NCBI GenBank assembly: GCA_963575745.1
Contig: CAUYUJ010015270.1
Coordinates: forward strand, 134,501 to 198,500
Direction of reading: 5' to 3'
Source: Prorocentrum cordatum
Taxonomy: Eukaryota > Sar > Dinophyceae > Prorocentrales > Prorocentraceae
DNA length: 64,000 nt
The notes under the pieces are model-generated. The model had not been told where the DNA came from. It saw only the letters and a list, made by a program, of their open reading frames with translations, and made no database searches. The translations under genes were made by a program, and so were the position numbers. Below, in pieces: positions 1 through 11,070 of this stretch. Numbering within the stretch: position 1 is the first letter of the stretch; every line of letters starts with the position of its first letter.

Positions 1-619
1 AGTTCGGCCTCGCTTGCTTCTTGCATTAGCTATAGACAGTTGATATTTCGGAGTGCCAGGGCGCCATGGCACTGGCCGCACTGCTTGTCCATCCTGCCAC
101 TTGGCAAAACATCATAATACTCCTTCCTCGCACTTGTGTTGTCGCCCTCTTCCTCCTTTCACCGTCGCACAGCTGGTGTCGCGTTAATGTTCGGCCCCTA
201 TGATGTCTTTCTCCTGCTCCGCGTTCCCACCCCATATACTCTTCGAGCCTGGTGCCTCCGTTTTCATCCTTATGGTGTTGTCCTGTGAGTCGTACAACGT
301 GCGCGCTTCCCACGTAGCTTGCACAACCAATCAGATTTCATGTGTTGTCATCAGCCGTACGACTCTGGCCCAACTCCTCATGCCACAAACTGCAAATGGA
401 TTGGATACGTCGCAGGGTATTTGTTCACAGTCCCGAGGCCCGGTCAGGGTCCCCAAGGGTGCCGGAAATGGCGGAAAACCTCCCGCCGTGAATTTTTGAT
501 GAGTTGAGAGGGTTGGGGTCCCACCCTCTGGTCGCCACAAACCTCCCCCTCTCCGAGGCCGTTTTGGCCCCTCCGAGGCCGTTTTTGCCATACTTCGGAT
601 CAGGCGCAGCAGCAGCAGC
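1..619. other. No recognisable gene or repeat
   Basis: I see no conserved protein motif, tandem repeat or RNA gene in this stretch. Open frames on both strands are short and lack recognisable domains. It is probably the 5' flank of the chaperone gene that follows. Confidence 0.4.
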
Positions 620-2738
620 ATGCGGCGGTCGCGCTGCCCGTGGCAGCTGCTGGCCCCGCTCGCACGCCTGCCGCGGGCGTCGGTCCCGTCCGGGCTGGCC
701 CCGGCCGACGTCATCGCTGGCCTGCGCACCGGCGACCGCGTGCTCTCGGCGATCGATTTCGACCATTGTGGGCCTCCCAGGTGGGATCCGAGTAGATGGG
801 GTCGGGGGATCGCGCCGCATCGCCGATGCATCGGCGATGCGATTCGATGCGGAGCCCGGTCTCACGCCACGCCGACAGAGGCTATGCATCGGCGACGTCG
901 CTGTAGATCGCCGATGCATCGCCGATACATCGGCTATGCATCGGCGATGCGACGTGCTCCTCCGATTCCGTCCACTCGGACTCGTTGGGGAGGCCTCTGA
1001 CCATCAGAACGGTTGGATCAGGATAGGGGACGCGGGCCTCGTCAACGCCCTCGGCTGCGAGGAGCCCGCCCGCGTGAACGTGGATTTCCCGCACTTCCCC
1101 AGGCTCTGCATCCACGCAACAGAGATCCGAGTCGAGGTGTTCGACGATTCCCGAACCTGCCCCGCGCACGGGGGTCCTGGCTGTGCCAGCGCGGGCGCCG
1201 TTGAGGACGCCGACCTCGGCTGCGTTGGCTGGCGGCAGACGGGCGGTTGCACGCCGAGGGGGCGGCGGGAGCCGGCGGGCGACAAGCCCTGCGGCGCCGT
1301 GATCCCCCCCGACAGCAGCGGGTTCTGCGAGTGCGCCGGCGGCAGGCGCGCCAGGGAGGCGTCCTGCGGTCACCAGGCCTTCGCGTGCGACGCGGAGTTC
1401 GGCCACACGTGAGGGTGGCCCTCCGCGGGAGCGACCTCTGGTGCGCAGCCTTCGGGGGGCGCGCCTGGGGCCAAGCCCAGGCGAGCAGGCCGCTGCGCTG
1501 CCGCATCGCACGCTTCGGTCGGCAGGCCGCGCAGCAGAGGTCACTGCTGCCCAGGGCCAGCCCGGCGTGAAGCCGAGGAGTGCCGGCGGGTCAGCAGGTA
1601 CACGTGCGTGAGCTGGAGGCAGACCGAGGGCTGCGGCGCCAGCGGCCCCCGCGTGCCTGCCGGCGACCTGAGCTGCGACAGGCTGGTGGACACGAGCTTC
1701 GGCGGGTTCTGCGAGTGCGGCGACGGGCGGATGGTGCGGAAGGCCGGGTGCCAGCACGGCGTCCTGACCTCGGAGCCGTTCACGTGCCGAGACGAGTGCC
1801 AGAAAGAGTCGGATCTCTACGAGGATATGGAGATAGACAGCTCCGCCGATGAGCAGGCCGTCAAAAAGGCTTGGAGGAGGCTATCTACGAAGTACCACCC
1901 AGACAAGGCAAGGGACGATGTTGCAGCAAGCGCCCGTTTCGCGATCGCGAGGGAGGCCTACGATATCCTCGCCGACCCGGCGTTGCGCGCCGTTTACGAC
2001 TCGGCTGGCCTCGCCGCGCTCGAGGAGGCGAGGATGAATATGTTGGACAAGGGTGGGGATTGGCAGGGCTCGGTCGAGGTAGACCTGGATCAGCTCTACA
2101 ACGGCGTGACGCTAGTGACCAGCGTGCAGCGCAAGGTGATCTGCCGCGGCTGCGCCGACAGCCAGAGCATGCGCTGCCAGCAGCTCTGCAGGGAGCGCTG
2201 CGCCAACGAGATTGGCATCGTGGACGTCCATTTCGGGAACATGGTGATGAAGCAGCAGAGGGAAGTACAGTCCAAGGAGAGATGCCGCAACGAGTACGTG
2301 AACGTCACGGTCGAGGTAGAGCGAGGCATGCGGGACGGCGACAAGCTTACGTTCAAGGGGAAGGGCGAGCAGCAGCCCAAGAAGGTGCCAGGTGACGTTG
2401 TGCTGACGCTGCGTCAGCGCAAGCACCCAGTCTTCAGTCGCAGAGGCCTGGACCTGTATACGGACATGAGCATCTCGCTCAAGGAGGCGCTCTTGGGCTT
2501 CGAGCGAAGCATCAGGCACATGGGCGGCAAGGACGTCTTCATCAGCTACACCGGCGTGACCAAGCCAGGGGCCGTCGTCCGCGTCCAGGGCGAGGGGATG
2601 CCCCAGAGAGGGGACTCCACCGCCGACTGGGGAAGCCTCTTCGTTTCCTTCACCGTGGTGATGCCCGAGGAAGGCCAGGTGCTGCCCGACATGCGGAACT
2701 GGTTGGCCATGAGGCTGCCAGACCTGCCCTCCCAGTGA
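620..2738 (+). CDS. ERdj3-like Hsp40 co-chaperone with two N-terminal Cys-rich modules (3 exons)
   Basis: J-domain co-chaperone expected to stimulate an Hsp70 ATPase. The layout resembles the ER-luminal ERdj3/Scj1 group. My model joins exons 620-780, 1022-1408 and 1598-2738 across two GT-AG introns; the phases match and give 562 residues. Two Cys-rich repeats (about residues 122-182 and 187-250) share the pattern WRQTxGC...GFCEC...C. The J domain (about 255-322) carries HPD at 1896-1904 (residues 283-285). A DnaJ C-terminal substrate-binding region follows (about 340-562). It holds a Cys cluster (CRGC...CQQLC...C) like the disulfide-bonded insert of ERdj3, not the four CxxCxGxG zinc repeats of DnaJ, and GMRDGDKLTFKGKGE is typical of the fold. 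The end (DLPSQ) has no KDEL-type signal, and no strong signal peptide is visible, so the ER location is an inference. Exon 1 and the start codon are the least certain parts. Confidence 0.8.
781..1021 (+). other. Intron 1 of the ERdj3-like gene, with palindromic GCATCGGCGATGC repeats
   Basis: GT at 781-782 and AG at 1020-1021 bracket this intron, and the phase (2+1) joins the flanking frames. Inside is a perfect 26-bp palindrome at 816-841 (half-site CGCATCGCCGATG). A second, longer cruciform has arms ATCGCCGATGCAT (907-919) and ATGCATCGGCGAT (936-948) with an inner CCGAT/ATCGG pair. Further partial copies lie between them. Confidence 0.55.
1409..1597 (+). other. Intron 2 of the ERdj3-like gene
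   Basis: Starts GTGAGG and ends TCAGCAG followed by G. Splicing joins ...FGHT to YTCVSWRQT, restoring the frame between the two Cys-rich modules. Each module therefore lies largely in its own exon, which fits duplication of an exon. Confidence 0.65.
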
Positions 2739-4100
2739 CAGGGCGTCCAGGCTGCACTGGAAGCCCCTCGTGCTGCGGGGGGTGGGGGGGGGGGGCAGCG
2801 GACCGGCGGCTGGCAGCAGAAGGGGGCCAGGGCGAGGGGGAGGCACTCGTGACGAGGCACTCCGGCACTCCGCCTCTTGGAAGCCCCCTCTGCCCTCCAA
2901 GAGGCTTGCTGCAAGGCCCCCCAGGAGAAGGGCCCAGGCCCTCCCAAGAAGCACCCTGCCTTCGGCCGCCTCCCCTCGACGTGCCCGCATAACGCGCGCC
3001 GCCGCGGGGACGGGGATGGTGAAGGGGCGCTTCCGGTCAGCAACGTTTGCTGAGCGTGTCGCGCCGCCAATTCTGGCCCAACCCGCTTCGGGGCGACACG
3101 CGAACCATGCCTCATGGCGTCAACATCGCAGAGCGGATTTCGTTCGGAAAAAGATGGGATGGGCCCGGAGTGTCCTGGAGAATTTCGCTCCGAATTTCGA
3201 GGTGAATTTCGCGCCGATTTTTTGGCCAGGAATGAAAACCAAAAAGAACCCACGCGAAGTTCACTCCGTTTTTCGCTCGCCGCTTCGGGCAAAAACCCAC
3301 GCACAAATCCACGCAGAAATCCGCTGCAGCACGTCTGCAAGGCCGGTGCAATGACATGCCAGGCCTCCTTGAGCGTCAACGTCCCGAGCCTCCCGCTGCC
3401 CGCTTATGCAGGGCACACGCTGTATACGTATGCCGAAGATCCTGACCGCATGGGGGGAGGGAGAGTGGCCCGGGCGAGGGGCCATGCTGCGCCCGCTGCA
3501 CGCGGTCGCGGCGCTCCTCCGCGGGCGGTCGCACGGCTTGGGAGGCGGCGGACGTTGCTGCTCCTCTTTTCGGCCTCGGGCCTGGGGACCATCAAGAGAC
3601 GACTCATGGTAAAACGCGGGTCCTGGGGAAGCTGTCTAGACCTCTGGGGGTCAGCGCTGCGAAAAATCACGGCGCCAGAGGCATGGGCATCGGCCTTGTC
3701 TCCCTATTGAGCGGCCCGTGGACTCGCAGCTGGCCAGCATCGGCGCTTCCCCGCTGTCCCCCGCCCCATGCTCTCCGCTTTTCCGCCGTATGGCCAGAGG
3801 GCCCCCTCGACCTTGATCTGCCCGGGTCGCCAGGGCCCCGGGAGCTGTCAAGCGACATCCTAGGATAGGATGTATCATTTGAGTCGCATCGAGCGAGAGA
3901 GCTTCCACCGCTGACAGTCGCCAGCGCCAGCCAGGACGCCAAAAAAGAAGCCTGACTGCTCGATCTGACCGAAAGAGAACAACGGGCACAATCCAGATGA
4001 GCTGCCGCGCATCTATCCGCCACCGTTGCTGTGAAAACGGGGAGGGCAGAGGGCAAATGAGCAGGCAGATCGCTCGACGGGTGTGTGGTTATGACACGCA
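2739..4100. other. 3' flank of the chaperone gene, no gene seen
   Basis: About 3165-3330 is a low-complexity stretch of repeated AATTTCG/GAATTTCG-like words. The rest shows no conserved motif on either strand. Confidence 0.4.
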
Positions 4101-4120
4101 TGTGACAGGGCAGCTGCGAC

Positions 4121-4900
4121 TTGGGACCCTGTGCCATCCTGGGGCCTTCTCGGGGAGCCGCTTGGGCTCTCTTGGGGGGTCCTCTTGACGTCCCTTGGGG
4201 CAGGTCTGGGGTGCCGTGTTGCACGGTCCCGGGGCCGTCTAACATTGGGGGGGTTCGGGGTCTTTTGTGGGGCGGTCCTGAGGCGAACTGGAGCCGTCCT
4301 GGGGAGGCCCTGGATATCGACTGAAGGCCTCTGGTGCCGTCTTGGGTGGCTATTGGCCCGTCTAGTGGGGCTTCCCTGCTTGTCCGCAGCCTGATTCTCC
4401 TCTGCCTTCCTCCCTCTCCCCTGAAGGCACAGTGGAGGCTTGCGGTGGTCGAGGGCGTGTTGGCTGCGCGTCAGGGGCCCGTCAGGCGTCTTGGGGCCGT
4501 TTTGGGCGCGACCGCCTCGTAGAGCTGCCCCGAATAGGCTCATTTTAATCGTGTCAAGGAGCTCTGGGCGGGTACTGGAGCCGTCTTTGGGCTTTTTCGG
4601 TCCGTGTTGGGTGAGCTACCGGGCAATCGTAGAGTTATCTTGGGGCGTTATTGGGGCTGTCTTGAGCCGCCTTTGGGATCTCATGAGGTTCTCTGAAGCC
4701 TTCCAAACCGATCTGGAGCCGAGAAGCCCCGGGGCGAACAAAAACATGATTTCCCATGTGACTGTAGTTACCGTTCGTCTCTCAGGGCCTCCTTGGAGGC
4801 CTCCTGGAGCGTCTCGTGGACGCTTCCAGGGACCTCTTGGTGCATAGTCGGAAAACCCTGGGGCCTTTTTGATGACTGGTTGGGCCGTCTCTGGACGGTA
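4121..4900 (+). repeat. G-rich degenerate repeat block 1 (CTTGGGGCC family)
   Basis: Degenerate short repeats built from CTTGGGG, GGGCCGTC and GCCTCTTGG words. They keep frames open by chance, giving Trp/Gly/Leu-rich shadows. An AT-richer island near 4735-4760 (GAAGCCCCGGGGCGAACAAA) resembles islands seen in the other blocks of this family. No evidence of coding. Confidence 0.7.
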
Positions 4901-7080
4901 TTGGCGGGTCGTGCAGCCGTGTTGGAGTGGCCGTCGGCTGGCTTGGAGTCGTTTGCACTGTTGCGAAACATCACCAGAGTGGCTTCATTGTTTTTGTCGG
5001 GCGTCCTCGCAAAGCTGCCAGGATTCCGAAAGCCCCACTCGAATTCTGTTGCGTCTCCTCGCGGAACAGACACCACAAAGTCGTCATTGTGGCGCCTCCT
5101 CGTGGAGATCAGGGCTCGTGACAGTCGCGCTGCGTTCCCGGAGGGGCTCGGCGGGATCATCCAGTGCTCCGTGTTGGCAAGGACTTACGTTACTAAACTT
5201 TGCATTGCCACGTACACATCCGTTTCGGCTCTGATGACTCAGGCGCCTCTGAGGCTCGCTCTAGGACAATGGAGCGATCGAGAAATCTAGGTCACCAGTT
5301 TCCCCGACTTCCCAGCAGAAGGCCAAAACAACGACGGCAGAAACATTCCCTTGTCTGCTTCTTAGTGCCCTGTCGGGGCTTCTTGGTGCCCTCGCAGGGC
5401 CAGCTTTGGCCATCTTGGGGCCACTCGGGGCCAACGGCGGAGCCGAAGAGAGCGGGGAGCGATCCCAGCAGGTGGATGCCACGAAAGGAAGACGGGCTGG
5501 CCGGGCAAAACGTATGCAGCCCCCAAATGGCAACGCATGGCGCATTGGCTCGCGCGACGCGCCACAGACGGGGTGGTGCATCTGGCTGAGCGAGCGGGGA
5601 AGTCATCGGCCCCCACAGGTCAGGTCGCTACTTGCCTTCTGGTGGTGCGGGGGACTGAAGATCACCAGAAAGGGATGCGATAACATTTCTAGGAGGCAGC
5701 GTCCAGCAGCACCTGCGACAGCTGAAACCATACTGTGGTCAAGGGGGTCTTGTGGGAGTCGCTGCGGATGCTGACCACCCGAAGGGCGCTTTGGGCCACT
5801 ACAGGTGCCAGAGCACACGGCAGACCACATCGTTTGGAAAGCTTGGCATTCGAGAAGCATTCCCGTGAGGTTCATACCTTTCTGCGTTATGCTCTGCTCC
5901 CTGTGAGGAGGATTCTTAGGCAGATGCTGCGTTACGTGCATGCGGCCCTCGAAAGATAGAGTCTTCTGGATACGTTTGTGCTGGAGCAGCTCGATTCGGC
6001 AGCCATTACTAAGAAACACACACTTTTGCTAAACAAGCTTCCTTTTCGTGTGCGTCGTCCACGACATGCTATGACTCCCCAGGCGGGTCGCAGTGAAGAT
6101 GCTTGGCTGCGCTTTCGGAGGGCCACAGCCTGCCCCTTCGCACGGGCACTCTTCCTCCCAAAGATTGGAGGTCCATGTCTCGCGATTGCGCAAGGAGGCA
6201 CACGAAAATGTTTGTGAGAGGGGCAACTCCGCCTGGAGATTGTTGTTAAATCTATTCGCAGGAACGCGACTGGCTAGATTTGTTAGTTCCCAAGACAGCG
6301 CCAGCGCAAATCGTGTCGCTACCAGTTCTCTCCCTCCCCTTCACCCCCGCCGACGCCTGTTACCACCAGAGGACGAACAAACAACGGTTCTACGATGCGC
6401 TCTTACGCTCTTGCCGTCGTTGTCATATCCTCCTTCGCAGTTCTTGCTCTCCGGAGACGGAAGGGTTGCGGGAGCGAAAACAAGAGGCGGTCGCTTGGTT
6501 CTGGGGAGGTTCTAGGGAATCCGTGACGTTGTGCATTCCTCTGTGCCCTAGCGGGTTTCTCTTCCTGTCCAGTATTATTCGGCCTTCTGTTCCCCATCGT
6601 GCACGCACAGTTTCTATAACTGTGAGGTTGATCCGACGTTCCGCTCTTGTTTTTTTTCCCTCGGATCGCGGCCATCAAGACGCGACGGTTGACGAAAGCC
6701 AGCGCGTTTCCAACGCACAAGGGTCGCCTGTTTTTTCATCCAATGCTCCCGACTTCCTCTCCAGACCTTGGGTTCGGTAGCAAATCATGGGAGCCTTCTA
6801 TGTTCTCGTTAATCCGATCAGAGCTTGGAAGTCGGTGATGATGCGAGAAACTTAGCGTCGACGAGCGTCGATTCAGCGTCGACTATCGTCGATTAGCGTC
6901 GGCCAGCGTCGGCTGGCGACGATTCGCAAGATGGCATGGGAGGCCCCCGTGATGAGCTGCCACCGAACTTGGGGCACTTCGCGCCGAGGTCCCGCACCGC
7001 CGCGCCGAGACAGGAGTGGCGCCGCCGGCCCCGCGGCGGGCGCCGGCACGGGTGCTGGCGGGGAGGAGGTGCTTCGGCGG
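4900..7080. other. No gene recognised
   Basis: No domain could be recognised in this 2.2-kb stretch. A short G-rich patch lies at about 5370-5450. At 6853-6925 the word AGCGTCGAY is repeated every 10-20 bases with inverted variants, reminiscent of the palindromes in the chaperone intron. Confidence 0.35.
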
Positions 7081-7109
7081 CGGCGCGCCAAGCTGGGGGG
7101 GGGGGCAGG

Positions 7110-7190
7110 GCACCTCCTCCTCCTCCTCCTCCTCCTCCTCCTCCTCGTCCTCCTACTCTACTCCTACTCCTATCCTTATTCCTTATTGGA
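7110..7190 (+). repeat. (CTC)n / CTACTC microsatellite
   Basis: Uninterrupted CTC triplets followed by imperfect CTACTC repeats. It lies directly downstream of a short G-tract. Confidence 0.95.
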
Positions 7191-7257
7191 ATATACTCTT
7201 ACTCCCCCCTCTGTCCGGCCGATAGCAACCCCATCCGGATGGTCCCATTCTGTCTTC

Positions 7258-7645
7258 AAACAATCCATACAAAGTCCCCGTTGTTCCTTTCAAAATGGCC
7301 TGTCGTGTCGTCGACGGTGCGAAATGCGTGCAGGAATGGGACGCGGCGCACATCGCGCGCGGACGTCAATCCGGGCCCTCCCATCCTGACTGCAAAATCC
7401 ATACAAAGTCTCCGGCATTCCTCTCAGCATGGCCTGCCTTGTCGTCGACGATGCGAGTTGCGTAGGAGGAATGAGACGCGGCGCGCATCGCGCGCGGACG
7501 TCTGGGGCAACCCCAAGCGAGAGGCGCCATCCTACTTTTCAAAAACCAATCCAAAGTCGACATGCTTCTGTTCCGCGAAGACTTTCTTGTCGTGGGCTTT
7601 GCGAAATGCGTGGCAGGAATGGGGCGCGGTGCACATCGCAAGCGA
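7258..7645 (+). repeat. Three-unit tandem repeat, about 140 bp
   Basis: Units begin at about 7260, 7398 and 7547 with AATCCATACAAAG or its variant, giving periods near 138 and 147 bp. Each carries the blocks GTCGTCGACG..TGCGA and GACGCGGCGCACATCGCGCG. The period is roughly a multiple of three, so frames stay open, but no domain is recognisable. Confidence 0.75.
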
Positions 7646-7739
7646 CAGGACGAAATGTCGCTCCCGCTTCGGCGCCGCGCGCATGTTTTCTGAAAGTTGC
7701 GCTCCCGCTAAGGCGCGGCGCACATTTTTCGCTCGCCAA

Positions 7740-8050
7740 TTCGTCGAGCGCCTAGGGCCCCCTGGGGCCTCCCAGGGTCTCCTGGAACATCCTGGGGCTT
7801 CCTGGGGCAGGGCCTCGTGGATCCTCCGGGGGCCTCCTGAGGCATCCTGGGGATGCTTGGGATTCCCCGGGGTTTCCTGACACCTCCTGGGGTTTCCTGA
7901 AGCATCCTGGAACCTGCTGGGGCTTCCTGGGCCCTCCTGAAGCCTCCAGGAGCTTCCTGGAGTTCGCTGAGGTTTCCTGCAACTTCCTCGGGCCTCCTGG
8001 GGCTTTCTGGGGCCTCCTGAGGCTTCCCGGGGCCTCCTCGGTTCGTGCTG
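7740..8050 (+). repeat. G-rich repeat block 2 (CCTCCTGGGGCTT subtype)
   Basis: Degenerate 12- to 13-bp repeats of TCCTGGGGCTTCC/CTCCTGAGGC, a CT-richer variant of the G-rich family. Probably non-coding. Confidence 0.75.
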
Positions 8051-8189
8051 AAATGCCAGCGCAGTCTTTGAGACGCGCCAGGAATTTCCCATCGATAACC
8101 GCCATCGCCGCTGCATCAGCTGTGGCAAACCACCTTGCTGATTTGATTCTACAGGCTTACGCCACATCCGCCGACCCCTTCTGTAAGTC

Positions 8190-8650
8190 TTGCGAGGCCA
8201 GGAGTTTGTGGCCAGCGGCGTCTTGTGTAAGGGTGCGGTGTCGCGCGCGGGTGGTGGCAGATACGTACGGGGTCCAAATGTTTGCGTGATGCCGGTGGTC
8301 TGGGGCGTGTTTTGCGAGCGCCTTGCGTGCTGTGCACCCGGGTGCGGGGTGTCCTTCTGGGAGGTCGGCCTTTCGACCCGCAACCAAGTGGAGGACCACC
8401 GGAAGACGAAAGGAGCAAGAGTGGTGTGCGGAAACTGTGATCAGCGAGGCATCACCGCGAAAGATGTGGCAGATGAGTCGAAACGGGTGAAGAGGCTGTC
8501 GACGTTCGCAGCGCGCACTAAACAGTTCGCGCGGCAGCAGCACATTAGCGCCGAGCAAGATAGTGAGCATTTCACGAGGAAGAGTAAGGCTGTCTGCGCG
8601 GAGTGCATGGCACTTGGCTTTACGGCTCGCAATACGGAAGCGTCTGGGGT
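8190..8650 (+). pseudogene. Relic of a Cys-rich (CxxC) dinoflagellate-type protein
   Basis: One open frame (8190-8690) contains two spaced modules, VCGNCDQRGITAKD and VCAECMALGFTARNTE, separated by a Lys/Arg-rich helix-like stretch. Repeated CxxC-x-GF/IT-x-R/K-N/DT modules look like zinc-binding units, and I recall similar ones in uncharacterised dinoflagellate proteins. The frame is cut off right after the second module by a G-rich repeat block, so the next CxxC half is missing. Function unknown. Family assignment rests on motif pattern only. Confidence 0.4.
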
Positions 8651-9950
8651 CTTTGGGGGGCCTCCTGGGGGCCTTTTGGGGGCTCCGTGAGGCGTCTTGG
8701 CGGCCTCTTGGGGGCCTGTGGCGGCCTCTCGGGGCACTCTTGGGGCCCCCTGGGGCTCGTGGGGGCGGGCCCGTCTTGGTGCCGTCTTGGAGCCTTCTTG
8801 GGCCGTCTTGGGGACCTCTTGGGCCGTCTTGGGGCCATTTTGGGCCGTCGTGGGGCCGTCTTGGGGGCCTGTTGGGCCGTCTTGGGGCGGTCTTCGGGGC
8901 CTCTTGGGCCGTCTTGGAGCGTCGGAAAGCCCACAAGGCGAATTTGTGAAACAGTATACGCTTTACGAAAGACATGAGCAATTTTTTGCGTCTAGGGACC
9001 CTCTTGGGACGTATCTTGGAGGCCGTCATGGGGGCGTCTTGGGCCATCTGGAGACCATCTCGGGTGTGTTTGATCGCTCTTGGACCGTCTGGGACCATGT
9101 TGAGCTCTCTTGGAAGCACTTGGAGCGCTCCTGGAGCGCTCTTGGGGCCGTCTTCGGGGTTCTCTTGGGCCGTCTTCGGCGCCTCTTGAGCCGTCTTGGG
9201 GCCTCTTGGGCTGTCTCGGGGCCCTCTTGGAGGCTTGTTGGACCGTCTTGGGGCGGACTTGGGGGCCTCTTGCGCCGTCTGGGAGCATCGGAAAGCCCAA
9301 AAGGCGAATTTGTGAAAAATTTACGTTTCACGAATGGAACGGGTGAATTTGTTGCGTCTAGAGGCCCTCTTGGGACGCATCTTGGATGCGTCTCGGGGGC
9401 TCTTGGGGGCATCTTGGGCCGTCTGGAGGCCATCTGCGGTGTCTTTGATCGCTCTTGGACCGTGTGGGACCCTATTGAGCTCTCTTGCAGGCCACTTGGA
9501 GCGCTCCTGGAACGCTCTTGGGGCCGTCTTCGGGGCCCTCTTGGGCCGTCTTGGACGCGTCTTGAGCCGTCTTGGGGCCCTCTTGGGCTATCTTGGGACC
9601 CTCTTGCAGGCTTCTTTGGCCGTCTTGGGGCGGTATTGGGGGCCTCTTGGGCCGTCTGGGAGCATCGGAAAGCCCAGAAGGCGAACTTGTGAAACTTTGT
9701 ACGTTTTACAAAGGGAATGGGCCAATTGTTGCGTCTAGGGACCCTCTTGGGACGCATCTTGGAGGCCTCTTGGGGCCTCGTGGGGACCTCTTGAGCCGTC
9801 TAGGAGGCCTCTTAGCCCGTCTTTGGGCCATCTTGGGCGTCTTGGAGCGCTCGTTTGGCGTCTCGGGGCCCTCGTGGCCGTCTTGGAGGCCTCTTGGGGC
9901 CTTCTTGGCTCGTCTTTAGGCCCTGTTGGGTCCGGAAAAGCCTCGTGGTG
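8640..9950 (+). repeat. G-rich repeat block 3 with three ~370-bp higher-order units
   Basis: Degenerate CTTGGGGCC repeats are organised in a higher-order tandem. The AT-richer island GGAAAGCCCA..AAGGCGAA recurs at 8923, 9290 and 9667, giving periods of 367 and 377 bp. Each copy is followed by TTGCGTCTAG, then GACCCTCTTGGGACG or a close variant. Stop-free frames here are a by-product of composition. Confidence 0.85.
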
Positions 9951-10045
9951 CGCTCGCGCCGGGCCGGGGGGGTGCGCTCGCGCCGGGCCGGGGGGGGGGG
10001 TCAAATCTCCGGTTTGGGGTCCCTGGGGGGGTTATGGGGGGGGGG
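9950..10045 (+). repeat. Short GC-rich direct repeat
   Basis: GTGCGCTCGCGCCGGGCCGG occurs twice in tandem, followed by G-tracts. It marks the 3' edge of G-rich block 3. Confidence 0.6.
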
Positions 10046-10187
10046 AACTATCTCACACGCCTAGAGACCCACAAGGGGTCGGCGGACTTCGGTCCCCAGC
10101 TGCGCCAGCATTGTGTCTTATGTTGCGAGGGGGCGGGTGGAAATGGGCATGCCATGCTTGACTCGCTCGAGCTGGCTAGCTTGACTC

Positions 10188-10350
10188 CTACTCCTACTCC
10201 TGCTCTTACTCCTTCTCCCCCTCCTCCTCCTCCTCCTCCTCCTCCTCCTCCTCCTCCTCCTCGTTCTCCTCCTCCTCCTCCTCCTCCTCCTCCTCCTCCT
10301 TCTCTTTCTCCTCCTCCTCCTACCCCCTCCATCATCATTTCCAGCTCCTC
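10188..10350 (+). repeat. (CTC)n microsatellite
   Basis: Long CTC run flanked by CTACTC repeats, pyrimidine on the plus strand. Confidence 0.95.
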
Positions 10351-10574
10351 CCTCCATCACCCTCCGCCTCCGCCTATTTGCTCACTCCTCTTCGTCCTCC
10401 TTCTCATCATCGTCATCCTTGCTTCCTTCGTGTCTGGGCATCCTCCTCCTCCGTCATCCTTTTTCCTGCTAAGTAACTCCTCCCCTTCGCACCCCCAGGC
10501 GTGTCAATAGGGTGGGCCGGGCGTTACGCTTGAGACATCCTCACAGCTTATCCTGTCGGAGATTGAGATTTGCA

Positions 10575-11070
10575 GCAGCTCCACGGATGGAGCAGAGGTG
10601 TTTGTTCAATGTGGTTCTTGACTCGGTGCCGCACATATTCGTGTCAAATGTTCGCAACAGCCACACGGATGGAGCACAGGTCGTTTTCAACATTCGTGTG
10701 AAAGTTTGCAGCATGACCATTGATGGAAAAGGAGATCTTTCCAAAATGGTGCTCTCGCCTTCAAGCCGCGCACAGTTTATGTTTAAGCCTACACTAGCTT
10801 CACGGATGGCGGGCGTTTCCTTCTCGAAATGCGGATCTCGCTTCAGCGCCGTTCGCATTCGTGCTCAGAAAGCAACGGATGTAGGATGTGTTACACATGA
10901 GATGCCGCGCAAGACTTCGTTAAGTCTCAAGATCCAAAACTGCAGCGAGTGTAGCACTACACGGATTCGTGACGTGTTTTTCAAAGTGGAGTTGTCGTTG
11001 GAGATTTCTTCGAAGGTCACGTCCACAAGGGTAAACATGTGCATTAGTAACACGGATGGGGGGCGGTCCT
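10575..11070 (+). repeat. Irregular ~80-bp satellite (CACGGATGG family)
   Basis: The anchor word CACGGATGG (or near variants) recurs at about 10581, 10663, 10716, 10799, 10874, 10959 and 11049. It is followed by GTTTTCAAAATG- and TCTCGC-like words. Related copies appear near 22040 in the same orientation and at 53330-53710 in the opposite orientation. Confidence 0.65.

Noticed and set aside
8640-9950. Trp/Gly/Leu-rich proteins of up to 331 codons
   Set aside because: Frames stay open because CTTGGGGCC-type DNA rarely forms stops. All frames look alike, and indels between units are not multiples of three (periods 367 and 377).
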